A stretch of 64,000 nt of DNA, from NCBI RefSeq assembly GCF_900106995.1, contig NZ_FNOK01000045.1:1-64000 (forward strand), read 5' to 3'. The notes below the pieces were generated by a model. That model saw nothing but the letters and a program-made list of their open reading frames with translations. It had not been told where the DNA came from and did not search any database. Shown in pieces: positions 36,392 through 45,040 of the stretch. This DNA is from Saccharopolyspora shandongensis (lineage in GTDB: Bacteria; Actinomycetota; Actinomycetes; Mycobacteriales; Pseudonocardiaceae). The position numbers and the translations under genes are program-made. The number at the start of each line of letters is the position of its first letter. Positions within the stretch are counted from its first letter, which is position 1.

Positions 36392-38857
36392 TCAGAGGTC
36401 CTTCCAGTGCACCCCGTCCACCTTGAAGTCCAGTTCGATGGGAGGGGCGTCCTCCGTGACGAACCCGATCTCCTTGATCTGCGACAGTGCCGCCCTGGCC
36501 TGGTACTTGACCCGGGCCATGTAGTCGTTCTCCGTCGGTACAGGGTCGGGCGCATCGCCCCGCTGCGTGTAGAGAGCGGCGTTCTTGCCGATCTCCTCGA
36601 AGATCGTCGGGGTCATCACCGGTGCCTGGGGGAAGAGTTCCAGGTTCTGCAACCGCCGTAGGTCCGCGTGGTGAATGACGGTGGTACCGCGGGACAGGAT
36701 GCCCACACCGATCTTCGATCCGGAGTGCTTGGCCGCCGTGTGTGCCACGGCAGCGACATCGGCGCTGTGCAGGCAGCGAATGAACCGGGGGGTGCCGCGA
36801 CCGGTCTTGATGCCTGCGATCAGCGCCTTCAGGATGTCGGCGAAAGCGTACTCGCCGGTGATGGTCGTGCCGCTGAAGCGGCCGAAGCCCGGGGAGAGTG
36901 CGATGACGACTTCGTGGGGATCGTCTCGCTTCTCTGCGGGATTCCCCTCCTCGAAGGTGAGTCGGCGCATCGCCTGTTCGTCCGCTTTTTTCTTCTTGGC
37001 TTCAGGGGTGTCAGCGTCATCTTCTCCCGCGTCGTCGACACGTCGGTGGGGGTGGGTCTCGATCAGGTGCCGGAGGACCTTCATCTCCTCCCAGCGTTGT
37101 CCGCTGGGGCGGTATCCGGTGCCGGGTCCGGCGTAGTCGTTGGGGTCGTTGACCGCCGAGCGCGGAGTCATTCCGGGATCTGGGTCCAGGATGGCCGAGG
37201 TCTGCAGCAGATCACCGGAGACCCGTTGCCGCAGCATGGTCAGCATGTTGCTGACAGTCTCCGCATGCTGGGGGTCCTTGTCCAAGGCCCGCACCACTTC
37301 CAACCCGGAGATTCGCTTCTTGTCGATATAGTCGGCGGCCTTGAGGTCCTGGTGGATGTCCCGTTTTGGCATGTCGGCGCTGGAGAAGGCGTTTATTGCG
37401 GCCTGGATCTCGTCTTCGAGGACCGTGATAGGCGGGTCGAGCTCCAGGCCGGCGAGCACGGTCTGCAGAGCGCGTGCGGCACTTTCACGGACCGTGCTGA
37501 TCTCCTTATCGGTCACGTGGCGCAGGCCACCGTCGACTTGGAAGTCACGTTGGAGGGTGTTCCAGTCGTCGTAGTCCAGCACGTCCTCGTTGGAGCCGGC
37601 GAACATGTTGTCCTCGTTGGGGACACTGGAGTATCCACCGGTCACCAGGTCTGACCCGGCCAGCAGTTGCGGCAGGAACCGGGCGGTGGAACGCATCTTC
37701 GAATGCGAGAACGCCTGGTCGTTGCCTGCCGAGCATTCCAGATCGACCATCGCGGTGATCATGTTCTCGGCCACCACGGCACGCATGCCGGCGGGCACGG
37801 CTCCGGGCAGACCGATGCAGCTGATCGAGCCGTTCTGCAGGCCCTGCACGCCTGCGCCCTTGGTCACCAGGATGCATCGTATTTCCAGGTAGAGCATGGA
37901 CTTGCCGTCGGCGTGGCCCATGAGGACCTCTGAGCCGGTACCGGAGGTGAACCGGGCCTTGATGCCGCGGGAGGCGTAGGCAGAGGCAAGGAATGCCTTG
38001 GACCATGGGGTGTCGTCCCCGTCCTCGAAGACCTGCTCCGTGCCGTAGACCGAGACCGTCTCGGCGTAGGTGGTCAGTCCGCGCATACCCAGCTTGAGTG
38101 TCGTGGCTTCCTCGAGGGCGCACTGGGTGAGCACTCCTCCTCGCCCCGTCTGTGAACCGATCAGTAGGGCAATCGCGACCAACGGCGCGTATCTCACCAC
38201 GCCGAGTGTGGTCTCCAGTTCGCGGAATCCCCGTAGCGCCGCCTCGGCGGCGTCGGCGGCGATCAGGACTGGGTTCTCCAGTTTGTTCGTGGTGTGCGCC
38301 TGGTTGGCGGGGGTGCGCCGGGCACGCATCTTCTGAAACGCCATCATCAGCTCGACCACGTTCATGGTCTTGGCGACTTCCAGCAGCTTCGCCGGGGTCA
38401 GCCCGCGGGAGACCGTGAGTACCTCTTGGCGGGAGATCGTCGGGGAAACGAGCATGTGTGCGATCTCTGTTGCCGAGAGGGCCATTGCCTTCTCGGTCAC
38501 CGAGGGGTCGATGACCTTGTCGGCGATGAACCTGTCGATGAAGTCGAAATCCGCGCGTTTCCTGCCGTCCATTTCGACAATCTGGCCGTGGTCCACACGC
38601 ACGCTGGGTTTCGGGTCGGCTGGACTGTCCATCGCGACCAGGCCCATCGACGGCCATTCCTTGATGAACCCGTCCTTGTTGACCTCGCGCTGCTCCAGTG
38701 CCAATGTCCGTCGGAGCTTGCCGTCCGGCGTCGTAACCGGTCTGGTGGGGCTGCCATCGTGGGCGGGGGTGCTGTCGTCTGCGTTCCCGGTCCTGGACTG
38801 GGTGGGTACGGCGAGATCTGTGGTGGGGTGGGTCCGAGGCTGTGGCGAGCTGGTCAC
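36392..38857 (-). CDS. B12-dependent diol/glycerol dehydratase, fused alpha-beta subunit
   Basis: An 821-aa protein. Residues about 45-600 match the large subunit (PduC/DhaB1), with TYAETVSVYGTEQVFEDGDD, TPWSKAFLASAYASRGIK, SGTGSEVLMGHADGKSMLYL and TKGAGVQGLQNGSISCIGLP. After a Lys-rich linker (EAKKKKADEQ) residues about 645-821 match the medium subunit (PduD), with VVIALSPGFGRFSGTTITGE and KIGVGILSRGTTVIHHADLR. The enzyme uses adenosylcobalamin to convert 1,2-propanediol or glycerol to an aldehyde. Enterobacterial subunits are separate, so the fusion is notable. The start overlaps the gamma-subunit stop by 4 nt. No reactivase or microcompartment gene is nearby. Confidence 0.92.
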   Translation of the reverse strand: MTSSPQPRTHPTTDLAVPTQSRTGNADDSTPAHDGSPTRPVTTPDGKLRRTLALEQREVNKDGFIKEWPSMGLVAMDSPADPKPSVRVDHGQIVEMDGRKRADFDFIDRFIADKVIDPSVTEKAMALSATEIAHMLVSPTISRQEVLTVSRGLTPAKLLEVAKTMNVVELMMAFQKMRARRTPANQAHTTNKLENPVLIAADAAEAALRGFRELETTLGVVRYAPLVAIALLIGSQTGRGGVLTQCALEEATTLKLGMRGLTTYAETVSVYGTEQVFEDGDDTPWSKAFLASAYASRGIKARFTSGTGSEVLMGHADGKSMLYLEIRCILVTKGAGVQGLQNGSISCIGLPGAVPAGMRAVVAENMITAMVDLECSAGNDQAFSHSKMRSTARFLPQLLAGSDLVTGGYSSVPNEDNMFAGSNEDVLDYDDWNTLQRDFQVDGGLRHVTDKEISTVRESAARALQTVLAGLELDPPITVLEDEIQAAINAFSSADMPKRDIHQDLKAADYIDKKRISGLEVVRALDKDPQHAETVSNMLTMLRQRVSGDLLQTSAILDPDPGMTPRSAVNDPNDYAGPGTGYRPSGQRWEEMKVLRHLIETHPHRRVDDAGEDDADTPEAKKKKADEQAMRRLTFEEGNPAEKRDDPHEVVIALSPGFGRFSGTTITGEYAFADILKALIAGIKTGRGTPRFIRCLHSADVAAVAHTAAKHSGSKIGVGILSRGTTVIHHADLRRLQNLELFPQAPVMTPTIFEEIGKNAALYTQRGDAPDPVPTENDYMARVKYQARAALSQIKEIGFVTEDAPPIELDFKVDGVHWKDL

Positions 38858-39336
38858 GGCTGGTCCTCATCAGTGCTCGTCGGGTGCTGTCCGGCGCCGT
38901 TCTGGTGCCGGAACAGATTGCGCTCCTCGTACACCTCGATCGCTTCACGGACCAGTTGGGCGCAGAGCGGCGCGTCCTTTTCCTCCAGTTCGGCGGCGAC
39001 CTTCGTCATCTGCTCGCGATTTGCGAGGCTCGGCCGCATAGCATCGTAGAACTCCAGAATTTTCTTCTCGTCATCGAATTGAGTCAATTCCGCGGCGCGG
39101 CGCAGGTTATCCGCAAGTTCGGGGCGGCCCGCGTCCTTGGCTATCTGCGCCTGCAAAATCAGGCTTTGCGGGTGAATTCTCAGGTCATCGTTTACCAGGT
39201 CGCCCTCCCGCATCTTCGCGAGGGTGATTTCAGTGAAAGCCTTATCGCTCTTGGTGCGCAACAACTCGGGACGCTCGGTGGACAGGGGATAGTCATACCT
39301 GCTGACCGTTGGCACGTGCGTTCCCGTTCGATCCAT
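38854..39336 (-). CDS. Diol/glycerol dehydratase small (gamma) subunit
   Basis: A 160-aa protein with the small-subunit pattern (YPLSTERPELLRTKSDKAFT, EITLAKMREGDLVNDDLRIH, PQSLILQAQIAKDAGRPELA, NLRRAAELTQFDDEKKILEF) and the conserved YDAMRPSLANREQM tail. It completes the heterohexameric enzyme with the fused alpha-beta chain encoded next (ATGA overlap). CGAAGGAG precedes the ATG. Gene order, gamma before alpha-beta, is the reverse of pduCDE. It is divergent from the GXWXG gene. Confidence 0.9.
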   Translation of the reverse strand: MDRTGTHVPTVSRYDYPLSTERPELLRTKSDKAFTEITLAKMREGDLVNDDLRIHPQSLILQAQIAKDAGRPELADNLRRAAELTQFDDEKKILEFYDAMRPSLANREQMTKVAAELEEKDAPLCAQLVREAIEVYEERNLFRHQNGAGQHPTSTDEDQP

Positions 39337-39761
39337 AATCTGTTTCCTCTCCGAAGGAGTGTCGACCGTTTTGGGCCACAGGTGACCAAACGTCCTCGCG
39401 GGACGTCAAACGAGGAGACACCAACGAGCCTCGCCGTGCAGAACCACCGTTCAGAGAACCGGAAGCAGGAAGCTCTGTGTGGCCGGATACAGGCCGTAGT
39501 CGAGAACGCTAGAATGGTGGAGAATCTCACCATTGGTACGGCAATTCGTGGTCAACAACTCATGTCGTGACATAAAGCCAGGAGTCGAAGACGTACCGCT
39601 CCGGGTGAGAACCAGGTCATTCCTGGATGCGGGTACACGTACTTGCTACCGTCAGGTGGTTCCAGTCGGAAACCCTGCCGCGGTGCAGGAGAATGCGCGC
39701 CGGGAAGCCGAAGCGCCCGCTGTCCGCGGATCAGGAATCCAGTGTGCCTATGGAGACGCAG
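39337..39761. promoter_or_regulatory. Divergent promoter region, 425 bp
   Basis: This stretch separates the dehydratase operon from the GXWXG gene. I looked for a cobalamin riboswitch and did not find a convincing B12 box on either strand. It contains the inverted repeat at 39513 and a second small one (CCAGG-TCATT-CCTGG near 39614). Confidence 0.45.
39513..39534. promoter_or_regulatory. Inverted repeat AATGGTG-N8-CACCATT
   Basis: Seven-base arms with an 8-base centre lie in an AT-richer patch about 180 bp from the dehydratase start and 230 bp from the GXWXG start. Position and symmetry fit a dimeric repressor or activator site serving one or both promoters. Confidence 0.5.
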
Positions 39762-40271
39762 ATGAGCGCGACCCAGACGTTGGATACGATTCAGGTTTTC
39801 CGTCGGCTGCGCGATCAGAGCAGTGGCGTGAATACCGACGAGTTGGATGCACTGTTCCAGAAGTTGGAGTCGGTCTCCTTCGGCAACCTGATCGGCGGCC
39901 GTTGGAAGGGGGGCGTGTTCCAGACTGGACACAAAGCGATCAAATGGCTCGACGAGATCAAATGGTACGGCAAGCAGTTCAATTCGCAGCTCGACGTGAA
40001 ACCCCTGCTGTGTCGCGAGGAAGATGGGGAAATCTATTCCCGGCGGCAGAATGATGGCGAGGCCAGTATCTGGAGGATTGAGTTCAGGGAAGAGCTGTCG
40101 GCCGCGATGGTGTACGACAAGGTCGCGATCGTCGATCACTTCCGTTTGGTGGACTCGGCGACCGTGATGGGGATCATGACCGGCAAGGACGATATGGTCT
40201 ACGACAACGGTAAATACTGCTACTTCTATCTTGAGCGGGACCGCCACGCCGGTGGCACCGAAGGAATGTGA
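39762..40271 (+). CDS. GXWXG / DUF4334 protein
   Basis: A 169-aa protein starting at ATG 39762 (GGAG 6 nt upstream). It has the GXWXG domain at about 30-90 (FGNLIGGRWKGGVFQTGHKA, WYGKQFNS) followed by DUF4334 (IWRIEFREELSAAMVYDKVA, IVDHFRLVDSATVMGIMTGK). The fold resembles lipocalin/START-like ligand binders. Function is not established. It is divergent from the dehydratase operon, so a role with the diol, its aldehyde product or a hydrophobic precursor is possible but unproven. Confidence 0.8.
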   Translation: MSATQTLDTIQVFRRLRDQSSGVNTDELDALFQKLESVSFGNLIGGRWKGGVFQTGHKAIKWLDEIKWYGKQFNSQLDVKPLLCREEDGEIYSRRQNDGEASIWRIEFREELSAAMVYDKVAIVDHFRLVDSATVMGIMTGKDDMVYDNGKYCYFYLERDRHAGGTEGM

Positions 40272-40319
40272 GAAGTGGCTGGCTGTGAATAGGTGCAAGC
40301 GTCACCAACCGCTGTTCGC

Positions 40320-40911
40320 GGTCCAGGGGCGAATGCCTGCGATGTAATCGTGTTCCATTCGCTGGCGACGTCGCCCGCCCTGCCGAGCCCTGGCGGCTAA
40401 TCGCCTCCCGCACCGGGTCTCGGCGCCTCGTGCTCGAGGAAACCAGGACCGCACTGCACCCCGTCCCCTTGGCCCCGGTGCAGGGGTGGAAGTAGATGAC
40501 CTGGTCGTTGAGTGCGGTGGTGGAGATCGCGGAGAGCACTGTCTTGCTGCGGTGTGGGCCGAGGCGCCGTTGGTCTGGAGGCGGTGGAGGAAGCCGCGGA
40601 TGTGGTCGGGCAGGATCTCGTTCATCCGCATTGGCCCGAACTCGGCCAGCAGGTACTTCTGGGTGACCTGTTGGTAGCCCTGGCGGGTGTTGAGTTCCAT
40701 GACGTGGTTTGGGCAGCCATACCTCGGCGACGTAGCGGGCGAAGCGTTGACGTCCGCTTGCGAGGTTGACGAGCCGGGTGAAGGTGCCGGCGGAACGTTG
40801 TCGGCCGCGGAGGTCCCAGTAGTAGGCGGTGTAGCAGCGTCGCCGTATGGACAGGGCCTGCTCGACCGCCACGTGATCACCGGATCTTGGTCGGTCGACG
40901 GGCGTGATCAT
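40320..40911 (-). pseudogene. Tyrosine recombinase (phage integrase) remnant
   Basis: Pieces in shifting frames give WDLRGRQRSAGTF, FARYVAEVWLP, HVMELNTRQGYQQVTQKYLL (SAM-like core-binding domain), LPDHIRGFLHRLQTNGASAH and VLSAISTTALNDQVIYFHPC. The order matches the N-terminal half of actinomycete integrases. The catalytic half with R-H-R-Y is missing. It is a plausible relic of the element that used the tRNA-Pro site 4 kb away. Confidence 0.75.
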
Positions 40912-40916
40912 GATCT

Positions 40917-41506
40917 GTGATGGACGAGCTGTCGTTGCGGTTGGTGCCGGATGAGTTGTGGGGCCTGGTTGAACCGTTGGTTCCGCCGGCGAAGGAACGA
41001 CCGCAGGGCGGATGGATGTCGCGTGTGGATGACCGGAAAGTGTTCACTGCGATCGTGTTCGTGCTGACCGGCGGATGCGCCTGGCCTCCCAGCGTCAGGG
41101 TGAAAGTCCCTACCGCGCACCGGCGCTTCAGTGAGTGGACCGAAGCGGATCTGTGGCGGCGACTGCACCAAGCTGTTCTCGACGAGTTCGGAAGCTGAGG
41201 GATGATCGACTGATCCCTGGCGATGCTGGATGGTGCATCGCTTCGCGGGAAAAGGGGGATCTGTAACCGGTTCGAACCGGGTCGATCGAGGCGGCGGCTC
41301 CAAGATCCACGCCCTGTCCGGCTGCTTGGGCATCCCGCTCGCGGTTGGTATTTCCGTGGCCAACACCCACGACAACGCAGCGCTCAAGCCGCTCGTGTTG
41401 GCCATTCCCGCGATCCGGTCCGGTGAAGGCCATGCCGCTTCCGTCGCGCGAAACTCCATGCGGACAAGGCATACGACGAACACGGCTACACATAACCCCC
41501 ACTGAG
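40917..41506 (+). pseudogene. IS5-family transposase remnant
   Basis: The first part (LSLRLVPDELWGLVEPLVPP, VFTAIVFVLTGGCAWPPSVR, HRRFSEWTEADLWRRLHQAV) is the usual N-terminal DUF4096-like domain of IS5 elements, ending at a stop at about 41196. After a shift come GGSKIHALSGCLGIPLAVGI and SVANTHDNAALKPLV, the region around the first catalytic Asp, and then decay. The DDE set is incomplete. Confidence 0.8.
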
Positions 41507-41601
41507 ATCACCTCAGTGGAAAGAACCCGGGACACATCAGAGCCTCCATCACCCCGGGACGGTTCACCTCAGCATCTGACGTCGTCGTGCGCCGTGTCCG
41601 T

Positions 41602-43119
41602 TCAACCTGTGCGCGCGACGGTGGACGATGGTGCCTGGGTTTGACGCTTCTTGGCTGCGAGCCACATGCCCGTGATGAGGACGGCTACGAACAGCGTGCA
41701 GAGGACGAGTGAGACGGGGCGGGTCACGAAGATCGTGGGGTCCCCATCGGACATGGTGAGCGAGCTCCGCAGGTTGGATTCCAGGGTGCCGCCGAGGATC
41801 GCGGACAGCACGAGGGGGCCTGGTTCGAAGCTGGTCTTGCGCATGGCGTAGCCGAGGAGTCCGGCGACCACAGCGACGACCATGTCGAAGGTGCTGTTGT
41901 TCAGTGAGTAGACGCCGACCATGGTGACCATGACGGTCACGGCGCTGATCACGCTCATGCGGATCTTCAGCAACTGCACGAATGCGCCGACCAGTGGGAT
42001 GTTGAGCACCAGCAGCATCAGGTTGCCGATGAACATGGAGGCCATGATCCCCCAGAACACGTCCGGGTGTTCGCTGACGAGCGTGGGTCCAGGTGTGATG
42101 CCTTGTAGCAGCAGGGCGCCGAACATCAGGGCCATCACGCTGCCGGTGGGCAGGCCTAAGGTGAGCAGGGGCAGGAAACTGGCCGTCGAACCGGCGTTGT
42201 TCGCCGTTTCAGGTCCGGCGACTCCTTCGATGGCACCGTTGCCGAATCGGGTCGGGTCCTTTGCGCGGCGGCGTTCGACGGCGTAGGACGTCATCGAGGA
42301 GAGCACGCTGCCACCACCGGGAACCAGACCGAGCACTGAGCCGATGAGGGTGCCGCGTGCGATGGGCCCCGCAGAGGCGCGCAGGTCCTGGCTGCTTGGC
42401 CACACCTTGCCGGTCTTGGCGGCCAGCGGTTTCTGGTTGGAGCCGTGGTGGAGGTTGTGGAGGACTTCGCCGATGCCGAACATGCCCATGGCGATGGCGA
42501 CGACTTCAAGGCCGCCGAGCAGGTCCAGGGAGCCGAAGGTGAACCGTGCTACGCCGTCGACGGGATCCTGGCCCACCGTCCCGATGAGCAGCCCGAGCCC
42601 GAGCATCGCGAGTGCTTTAATCAGCGATCCTCGCGCGATGGCCAATACCAGCAGGAGGCCCAGCAGTGCCACTGCGAACAGTTCAGGTGGTCCGAACTTG
42701 CCGGCGAGTGCGGCCAGTGGCGCCGCTATGGCGACGAGCATGACCGTGGCCACGACTCCGCCGACGAACGACCCGATCGCTGCGGTCCCGAGCGCTGTGC
42801 CGGCACGTCCTTGCCGGGCCATCTCGTAGCCGTCGAAAGTGGTGACGATCGAGGCGACCTCACCTGGAACTCGGACGAGCACGGCTGTGATGGTTCCGCC
42901 GTACATCGCACCGTAGTAGATCCCGGCGAGCAGGATGATCGCGCCGGATGGTTCGAGTGCGTAGGTGACCGGTAACAGCATCGCGATGGTCGCTGTCGGC
43001 CCCAAACCTGGGAGGACACCGATCACCATGCCAATGACGACGCCGAGCAGCACCATCAGGAGGTTCGTGCCGCTGAGCGCGACGCCGAACCCGTTGAGCA
43101 GTCCATCGAGCTGGGGCAT
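41602..43119 (-). CDS. tctA: TctA, large membrane subunit of a tripartite tricarboxylate transporter
   Basis: A 505-aa, roughly 12-helix protein starting at the ATG at 43119. The family signature GVIIGMVIGVLPGLGPT-like stretch (LGVVIGMVIGVLPGLGPTAT) is near the N-terminus. LAGIYYGAMYGGTITAVLVR, VPGEVASIVTTFDGYEMARQ and GLVPGGGSVLSSMTSYAVER follow. It forms the channel of the TTT uptake system with TctB and delivers substrate from the lipoprotein TctC. It follows tctB by 5 nt, so the three genes form one operon. Likely substrates are tri- or dicarboxylates; the exact one cannot be read. Confidence 0.92.
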   Translation of the reverse strand: MPQLDGLLNGFGVALSGTNLLMVLLGVVIGMVIGVLPGLGPTATIAMLLPVTYALEPSGAIILLAGIYYGAMYGGTITAVLVRVPGEVASIVTTFDGYEMARQGRAGTALGTAAIGSFVGGVVATVMLVAIAAPLAALAGKFGPPELFAVALLGLLLVLAIARGSLIKALAMLGLGLLIGTVGQDPVDGVARFTFGSLDLLGGLEVVAIAMGMFGIGEVLHNLHHGSNQKPLAAKTGKVWPSSQDLRASAGPIARGTLIGSVLGLVPGGGSVLSSMTSYAVERRRAKDPTRFGNGAIEGVAGPETANNAGSTASFLPLLTLGLPTGSVMALMFGALLLQGITPGPTLVSEHPDVFWGIMASMFIGNLMLLVLNIPLVGAFVQLLKIRMSVISAVTVMVTMVGVYSLNNSTFDMVVAVVAGLLGYAMRKTSFEPGPLVLSAILGGTLESNLRSSLTMSDGDPTIFVTRPVSLVLCTLFVAVLITGMWLAAKKRQTQAPSSTVARTG

Positions 43120-43124
43120 CGCGA

Positions 43125-43616
43125 TCACCTCGGGAGGAAGGCGTCGACGGGCAACGGCACGTCGAGCAGCTTGACGAACACGACGTAGATCACCAGGCCG
43201 ACGCCAGTCGGCACCAACGCCGAAACGAGCCAGGATTCCTTGGCGAGGAAACGGAGCCAGACCATCCCGGTCACGACGCATGAGGTGACGATCCCGGTTG
43301 CCTTCAGCAGTGCGATGAACGCGGCGAGCAGGAGCACGCCCCACAGGATCAGGTGGAATTCGGCACGGCTGATGTGCTCGACCGTCCGAAGAGGACGTTT
43401 GAACAACATGGCCGCGGATGTCGCCACGAGGAGGATTCCGGCGAACACCGGCCACAGGCCAGGCCCTGCAGGTTCGCCGTTGCGCTGTTCCAGCAGGATG
43501 CCACTGATCGCCGCCGCAACTCCAATGGCCAACAGCGCGACGCTCGGCACGACGCTGGTCCTTGAAGGTCCTCGGCGCTCGTCCGCATTCTCCGGTGCCT
43601 GTTTCTTCGTCGTCAT
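43125..43616 (-). CDS. tctB: TctB, small membrane subunit
   Basis: A 163-aa protein with four hydrophobic helices (ALLAIGVAAAISGILL, LWPVFAGILLVATSAAML, HLILWGVLLLAAFIALL, SALVPTGVGLVIYVVFVKLL). It has the GPGLWP motif typical of TctB. Its start overlaps the tctC stop by 4 nt. The hydrophilic N-terminus is cytoplasmic. It is the expected partner of TctA in this operon. Confidence 0.88.
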   Translation of the reverse strand: MTTKKQAPENADERRGPSRTSVVPSVALLAIGVAAAISGILLEQRNGEPAGPGLWPVFAGILLVATSAAMLFKRPLRTVEHISRAEFHLILWGVLLLAAFIALLKATGIVTSCVVTGMVWLRFLAKESWLVSALVPTGVGLVIYVVFVKLLDVPLPVDAFLPR

Positions 43617-44575
43617 CGCCGCACCAGGTCAACGAGCGCTTTCTCAGTCTCAGCCAGCAGTTCGGCGACGTGCGGGCCGTCCAGGTCGGGGTCGGGGGAG
43701 TTGTCGCCCACCACGGAGAGGACCTGTTCGTCGGTGGTGCAGGTGGTCAGCGTCCGGCTGAGCTTGTCGAGCACCATCGGGTGGGTGCGGGAAGGGGCAG
43801 CCCAGTACGTCACGATCCCCGGTCCTGGGAGTTGTCCTGCCCCGTATCCCAGTTCGGCCAGGGTTGGTACTTCGGCGAGGTAATCGGGTCGGTGGTCGGC
43901 GGTCACTGCGAGTACTCGGACCTCTCCGGAGCGGATCGCCTTCACGACGGGCTTTCCGCTGGGTGCGACTAGGAGGTCGTAGTCGCCGTGGGCGAGCCCG
44001 CGTTGACCTTCGCCGAGGCTGCCGTAAGCGATCTGGTCCGCCTTGAGCCCGTAGTTGTCCACTAGTCCCTTGACGTTGAGGCCCGAGGATGTCGCCGGCC
44101 CCGAGGTTGCGACCACTACGTGATCGTCGGCGCTGATGAGCTGGCTCAGCGAGGTGATCGGACTGGTCGGGGAGACGAGGAGGACCGACGGAGTGGTGCT
44201 CGTGGCGCCAATCGGCACCAGTGATTTCGCGTTGTAACCGGCGTCCGGGGTGAGCATCGGAGCGATCACACCGGTGCTGGTGGTGGCCTGCGCCAGCGTG
44301 TAGCCGTCGGGTTTGGCGCGGATGACTTCGTTCATGCCGATCGTGCCGTTGCCGCCGCCGCGGTTTTCCACCAGAACAGACTGACCAAGTTTCGTTTCGA
44401 CGCACTTGCCGTAGAGCCTGGCCAAGGTGTCATTCGACGATCCCGCTGGAAACGGGCTGATGAGTCGAATGCTGCGGCTTGGGTAGTCCTCCGGGTTCCC
44501 GGTGGATTCTTGCGCACATGCGGCCAACAGCATCGCAGCTGCACCGACCGCCAGCGCCGTTGCTGGCCTGCTCAT
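43613..44575 (-). CDS. tctC: TctC/Bug-type substrate-binding lipoprotein
   Basis: A 320-aa lipoprotein from the ATG at 44575, where the signal MSRPATALAVGAAAMLLAAC ends in a lipobox (Cys20). The Bug family pattern follows: YPSRSIRLISPFPAGSSNDT, LGQSVLVENRGGGNGTIGMN, VIRAKPDGYTLAQATTSTGV and VPIGATSTTPSVLLV. It would bind a carboxylate outside the membrane. The upstream in-frame ATG at 44680 is unlikely because it would bury the signal peptide. It is first in the tctCBA operon, and the tRNA-Pro scar lies upstream of it. Confidence 0.9.
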   Translation of the reverse strand: MSRPATALAVGAAAMLLAACAQESTGNPEDYPSRSIRLISPFPAGSSNDTLARLYGKCVETKLGQSVLVENRGGGNGTIGMNEVIRAKPDGYTLAQATTSTGVIAPMLTPDAGYNAKSLVPIGATSTTPSVLLVSPTSPITSLSQLISADDHVVVATSGPATSSGLNVKGLVDNYGLKADQIAYGSLGEGQRGLAHGDYDLLVAPSGKPVVKAIRSGEVRVLAVTADHRPDYLAEVPTLAELGYGAGQLPGPGIVTYWAAPSRTHPMVLDKLSRTLTTCTTDEQVLSVVGDNSPDPDLDGPHVAELLAETEKALVDLVRR

Positions 44576-44799
44576 GATGTCCTCTCGAAGACTGGAGATC
44601 CTGACCGCGGATCGTTCATGCCGGGATTCGTATGCCGAGAGTGCGCGAGCAGTGTTGTCAGGCGAGTCGAAGGAAGTCAACTATCGCGGCGATACCCTGC
44701 CGATCGCCGATGAACAAGATCGGCGATCACGATGTGAGCCGCACCGGATTTCCTTCGGTTTCTCTGTTCTCGCAGCGAGCTGTCTCTTGTGGACTGTGT

Positions 44800-44842
44800 T
44801 TTGGGAACAAGGGGTCGCAGGTCCAAATCCTGTCGTCCCAAC
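44800..44842 (+). pseudogene. 3' part of tRNA-Pro (attachment-site scar)
   Basis: AAGGGGTCGCAGG-TCCAAAT-CCTGT gives variable bases plus a T arm (stem GCAGG/CCTGT, loop TCCAAAT). CGTCCCA-A-C is the 3' acceptor strand with discriminator. Actinobacterial tRNA-Pro(GGG) ends almost identically. No matching 5' acceptor (TGGGACG), D arm or sound anticodon arm precedes it. A lone tRNA 3' end is the classic footprint of an integrated element. Confidence 0.7.
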
Positions 44843-44853
44843 AGAGTGACAGG

Positions 44854-44887
44854 CCCGCTGACCAGTACGTGAGTGCTGGTCAGCGGG
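44854..44887 (+). terminator. Perfect 12-bp hairpin terminator
   Basis: CCCGCTGACCAG and CTGGTCAGCGGG flank a 10-base loop and are followed by ACTTTTG. It sits 11 bp after the tRNA-Pro 3' end, where a tRNA terminator is expected, so it probably belongs to the original tRNA gene. Confidence 0.85.
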
Positions 44888-45040
44888 ACTTTTGAACGTC
44901 GCCGATCGGTAAACGTAGACGTACTGATCGAGGACGATGACCGAAGGCGACGGATGGCTCTCAGTGGTGCCGTTGGGGTGCACCCGACGCGACAGATGTG
45001 TCGCAGGCGTGGGGCCCACTTGGATGTACCGAGGTAACGA

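Noticed and set aside
39560-39760. Possible cobalamin riboswitch upstream of the GXWXG gene or dehydratase (AAGCCAGGAG and GAAACCCTGCC stretches)
   Set aside because: The order and spacing do not match the B12 box and core on either strand, and the dehydratase leader on the minus strand shows no B12 box.
41602-43632. A single 676-aa protein covering tctA and part of tctB
   Set aside because: The N-terminal 171 codons are antifamily sequence overlapping tctB in another frame; TctA starts at the ATG at 43119.
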